A stretch of 46,554 bases of DNA from Bacteroidetes bacterium GWF2_49_14 (lineage in GTDB: Bacteria > Bacteroidota > Bacteroidia > Bacteroidales > UBA12481): positions 1-46,554 of the forward strand of contig MEOR01000104.1 of NCBI GenBank assembly GCA_001769295.1. Direction: 5' to 3'. The notes under the pieces were generated by a model that was given only the letters and a program-made list of their open reading frames with translations, had not been told where the DNA came from and searched no databases. Of this stretch, positions 44,205 to 46,554 are shown one piece after another. A program made the position numbers and the translations under genes. Positions within the stretch are counted from its first letter, which is position 1. Each line of letters opens with the position of its first letter.

Positions 44205-44671
44205 CCGATTATTTTTTTCCAGAAATTTTTCTTCCGTCGATCGGAATAGGTGCCGTAAGTCCTGGAATCCGGATTGCCGAATTGCTTGAGGGTAATATCA
44301 TGCAATACATCCATGCCCTCTTTGCCAACCCGCTGGCGAAAGCGTGAAAGTTCGCTGTGGGAAAACGGTTTTTCTGTCTGGAAGTGAACCTCACCGCAGA
44401 AATATTGCCAATAGGGATTTTCAGGCCATATTTTGAGCACCTTTTCATCACTCAGGTTGAAGCGCTCCTTAAGAAGCATCATCCCGATAATCTTTCGGGG
44501 AGGGATGGAGGGACGGCCCTTGGGGGAATAAAAAGGCATGAATTTGTCCTCAATGGCTTCCCAGTCAATCTGATCCGCTCCGATAACGAGCTCGTGTTTT
44601 TTGCTTATAAACCGTGCGACAGGAACTTCAAAAATCTCGAGTTGCCGCTTGTTCCTAGATCTGCCCAGCAT
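44201..44671 (-). pseudogene. IS5-family transposase remnant (N-terminal part only)
   Basis: The 156-residue frame matches the N-terminal part of IS5-type transposases: RPSIPPRKIIGMMLLKERFN, NLSDEKV, NPYWQYFCGEVHFQ, and SHSELSRFRQRVGKEGM. Intact members are two to three times longer, with the DDE catalytic domain after this point. Here the frame ends after KKNFWKKIIG, so the catalytic residues are missing. I found no terminal inverted repeats around it. The stop is fused to the start of the MEMO-AMMECR1 gene (ATGA overlap). Confidence 0.8.
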
Positions 44672-44745
44672 AGATAATAGAGGTTAAAGGTTAAACTACC
44701 AACCTCTTACAAGATAAGGTTTTTTACCGGAATATGTCAAGTCTT

Positions 44746-45450
44746 CTAACGGAAAAGCCATGCCAGGGTCTGAACGGCAACCACGCCTGCTGTTTCGGTC
44801 CTGAGGCGGCTTTCACCAAGTGTAATCGGGGAATAACCCGCTCCGTATGCCAGCTGGATTTCGTCGGGAGTGAAATCACCTTCCGGACCGATGAGAATAA
44901 TGTTGTTTGTTGTTTTGTCGCTGGCCTCATTGAGCCAAAGTTTCGTGCCCGGCACGCAATGTGCGATCCCTTTTGATCCCGGCATTTCCCGGGCAAGAAA
45001 CTTTCTCAGGGAAACAGAAGGATGAATAACCGGATGAAAAGCTTTCAGGGACTGCTTCATGGCAGAAATCGCAACCTTTACCAGGCGTTCGGGCTTAACA
45101 TCCCGGCGTTCTGAACGGTCGCAGATCAGAGGGGTGATTTCCGATATCCCGATTTCCGTGGCTTTTTCAATAAACCACTCAAACCGGTCAATCTGTTTGG
45201 TTGGTGCCATGGCAATATGTAAATGATAGCGCGGCACTCCGAGCCCTTGTTCCCGGCTGATTATTTCTACCCTGCAGGCTTTGGGATCGGGGTGGACGAT
45301 TTTTGAGGTATACCATCCACCCTTGCCATTAACCAATATGATCTGCTCACCGGCTGAAATCCGGAGAACCCGCACCGCATGGTGGGACTCTTCGGCCGAC
45401 AGGACTATTTCCTCCTGGTCAGCTAGTTCGGGAGCATAAAACAAGTTCAT
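44746..45450 (-). CDS. rsmE: 16S rRNA (uracil(1498)-N3)-methyltransferase RsmE
   Basis: The 234-residue protein methylates N3 of U1498 in 16S rRNA. It has an N-terminal PUA-like domain (SHHAVRVLRISAGEQIILVNG, about 25-45) and a SPOUT knot domain with LIGPEGDFTPDEI (about 179-191) and LGESRLRTETA (about 203-213), the SAM-binding trefoil. It starts directly next to the stop of the thioredoxin-like gene (no gap). Confidence 0.95.
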   Translation of the reverse strand: MNLFYAPELADQEEIVLSAEESHHAVRVLRISAGEQIILVNGKGGWYTSKIVHPDPKACRVEIISREQGLGVPRYHLHIAMAPTKQIDRFEWFIEKATEIGISEITPLICDRSERRDVKPERLVKVAISAMKQSLKAFHPVIHPSVSLRKFLAREMPGSKGIAHCVPGTKLWLNEASDKTTNNIILIGPEGDFTPDEIQLAYGAGYSPITLGESRLRTETAGVVAVQTLAWLFR

Positions 45451-45948
45451 TTATTTTATATTCTTCGTATCCAGTGCTTTAACCGTCCAATTGCGAAAAA
45501 AAGTCATTACTTTCCCTTTATTATAACCTTTCCCTTCCTCGAGGAGTCCGGAGTCTTGCGTATGAATCAGCTGGCCGTTGCCGTCGAGGACAAGAAACAC
45601 CGGAAATCCAAAGCGGCCGGGATTGTTATATTTGATCATCAATTCCGGGTTTTTATTCTCCGGACTCCAGTTTAATAGCGTAAAAACGAAATTGTCCTCA
45701 ATAAACTTCTTGATCTCCGGGTCTTCATTGATAAATCCGTGAAACAGGATACACCATCCGCACCAGTTGCCGCCGACCTGGATTAAAACATGCTTGCCTT
45801 CGGCCTTGGCTTTCTCAACAGCTTTGGTAATTTCCTCTTTCGCATTGGCTTCGGGATTGTAAATCTTCTTTGGATCTTTGGCTTCCTGAGCCAGAACGGT
45901 TCCGGCCAGCATGGACAAGACCATCATCAGGGAAATCAGTTTTTTCAT
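45451..45948 (-). CDS. Secreted thioredoxin-fold protein (CGWC active site)
   Basis: The 165-residue protein has a signal peptide (MKKLISLMMVLSMLAGTVLAQ) and one thioredoxin domain with the active site NWCGWC (about 61-66) and cis-Pro in FGFPVFL. The family (thioredoxin_7 type) is common as periplasmic thiol-disulfide proteins in Bacteroidota. It is adjacent to rsmE, which begins where it ends. The substrate is unknown. Confidence 0.88.
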   Translation of the reverse strand: MKKLISLMMVLSMLAGTVLAQEAKDPKKIYNPEANAKEEITKAVEKAKAEGKHVLIQVGGNWCGWCILFHGFINEDPEIKKFIEDNFVFTLLNWSPENKNPELMIKYNNPGRFGFPVFLVLDGNGQLIHTQDSGLLEEGKGYNKGKVMTFFRNWTVKALDTKNIK

Positions 45949-45998
45949 CTGTTTTGTATTAGTATTGGATTCGTAAATGTAAAAATTCCCCGACTGTT

Positions 45999-46006
45999 TA
46001 TATTTG
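45999..46006 (+). promoter_or_regulatory. Candidate -7 box very close to the phosphoesterase start
   Basis: TATATTTG fits TAnnTTTG and ends only 4 bases before the ATG at 46011, which would make the transcript leaderless or nearly so. No TTTG is found at the usual spacing. Confidence 0.3.
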
Positions 46007-46010
46007 CCGT

Positions 46011-46508
46011 ATGATCAGAATAGGAGTTTTATCAGATACGCATGGGCATATGGATGAACCTGTGCTTGATTTCTTCAAGGATTGCAATGAAATCTGGCAT
46101 GCAGGCGATCTCGGGGATATTGAAATTATGGACCTTTTAAGCCAGAACAGAACTTATCGGGGTGTATACGGCAATATTGACGGTTGGGAGGTGAGGCGCG
46201 AGCTGCCGGAATTTCTTGAATTTACAATCGAGAACGTAAAGGTCCTTATCACACATATCGGATTATATGCCGGACATTACAAAAATGAGGTGGTTGACCG
46301 GCTGAACTCATTCAAACCCAATATTTTCGTGTGCGGCCATTCCCATATTTTAAAAGTGAAATACGATCAATCCCGCAAAATGCTTCATATCAACCCTGGT
46401 TCCGCCGGTGTCCAGGGCATCCACCAGGTCCGCACCGCTGTTCGGTTTGAGATCGATGGCGAAAAAATTGAAAACATGGATGTGCTGGAGCTGCCAAAGC
46501 GGAGGTGA
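46011..46508 (+). CDS. YfcE/MJ0936-type metallophosphoesterase
   Basis: The 165-residue protein has the calcineurin-like metal motifs: LSDTHGH (7-13), HAGDLGD (30-36), VYGNIDGW (about 52-60), ITHIG (80-84) and CGHSHI (104-109) with INPGS. This small family hydrolyses phosphodiesters in vitro; the natural substrate is not known. It diverges from the thioredoxin-like gene. Confidence 0.92.
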   Translation: MIRIGVLSDTHGHMDEPVLDFFKDCNEIWHAGDLGDIEIMDLLSQNRTYRGVYGNIDGWEVRRELPEFLEFTIENVKVLITHIGLYAGHYKNEVVDRLNSFKPNIFVCGHSHILKVKYDQSRKMLHINPGSAGVQGIHQVRTAVRFEIDGEKIENMDVLELPKRR

Positions 46509-46513
46509 AGAGG

Positions 46514-46554
46514 GGTATCGGGTTTCGGGTATCGGGTGCAGGGTATGAGGTATG
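46514..46554. repeat. Heptanucleotide tandem run at the right edge
   Basis: GGTATCG, GGTTTCG, GGTATCG, GGTGCAG, GGTATGA and GGTATG follow one another and run out of the window. It is the third such 7-base array in the window, with another motif. Confidence 0.8.

Overview
The window looks like a chromosomal contig from an anaerobic or facultatively anaerobic member of the Bacteroidota (Bacteroidales-like). The evidence is a type IX secretion C-terminal sorting domain, several TAnnTTTG (-7) promoter elements typical of this phylum, complex I without NuoEFG, FucP-type sugar permease, DUF1080 glycoside-hydrolase-like protein, and gene starts that mostly lack strong Shine-Dalgarno sequences. Base composition is even and there are no plasmid, phage or CRISPR signatures. 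No rRNA or tRNA gene was recognised. The taxonomic call is an inference from gene content.

Layout, left to right. 1-1196: end of an agmatinase gene (with a 71-bp tandem duplication at the contig edge) and a deoxyhypusine-synthase-like enzyme, a polyamine pair. 1185-5151: an orphan PAS histidine kinase, a secreted two-domain DUF1080 protein and a T9SS-exported protein. 5317-6477: YqhD-type alcohol dehydrogenase. 6486-9391: a divergent NifX-like / DUF134-regulator cluster with a CGGC-domain protein and a PLP-dependent C-S lyase family enzyme, controlled from a compact intergenic region holding two -7 boxes and a palindrome. 9422-15989: CusABC/CzcABC-type metal efflux (TolC-like, RND pump, lipoprotein adaptor) with a His-rich small membrane protein and a Spy/ZraP-like secreted protein. 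16171-17415: FucP-type permease.

17412-28571 is a respiratory block: a DmsABC-type molybdoenzyme (minus strand), the lipoate genes lipB-lipA, then on the plus strand a polysulfide/thiosulfate reductase-type PsrABC, two half-size YeeE/YedE sulfur-transport proteins and a rhodanese-like protein whose only cysteine is its last residue. 28572-38832 (minus) is an 11-subunit complex I operon (nuoA, B, C, D, H, I, J, K, L, M, N; no nuoE, F or G), ending with a small unknown gene. Quinol made by complex I could feed the two molybdoenzymes, so this block reads as an anaerobic chain from reduced ferredoxin or another donor to sulfur compounds or S-/N-oxides.

38833-39171 is intergenic with a palindromic repeat element. 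39172-44204 is an AmmeMemoRadiSam module: a radical SAM enzyme, a membrane protein joining a cytochrome-b-like region to a spermidine-synthase-like domain, and a MEMO-AMMECR1 fusion. Unusually, the radical SAM protein carries a Tat-like leader and the MEMO-AMMECR1 fusion a signal-peptide-like N-terminus, so the module may act in the cell envelope. 44201-44671 is an IS5-type transposase remnant. 44746-46508: RsmE, a secreted thioredoxin-like protein and a YfcE-type phosphoesterase. The two most promising leads for undescribed biology are the envelope AmmeMemoRadiSam module and the Psr-YedE-rhodanese cluster with the terminal-cysteine protein.
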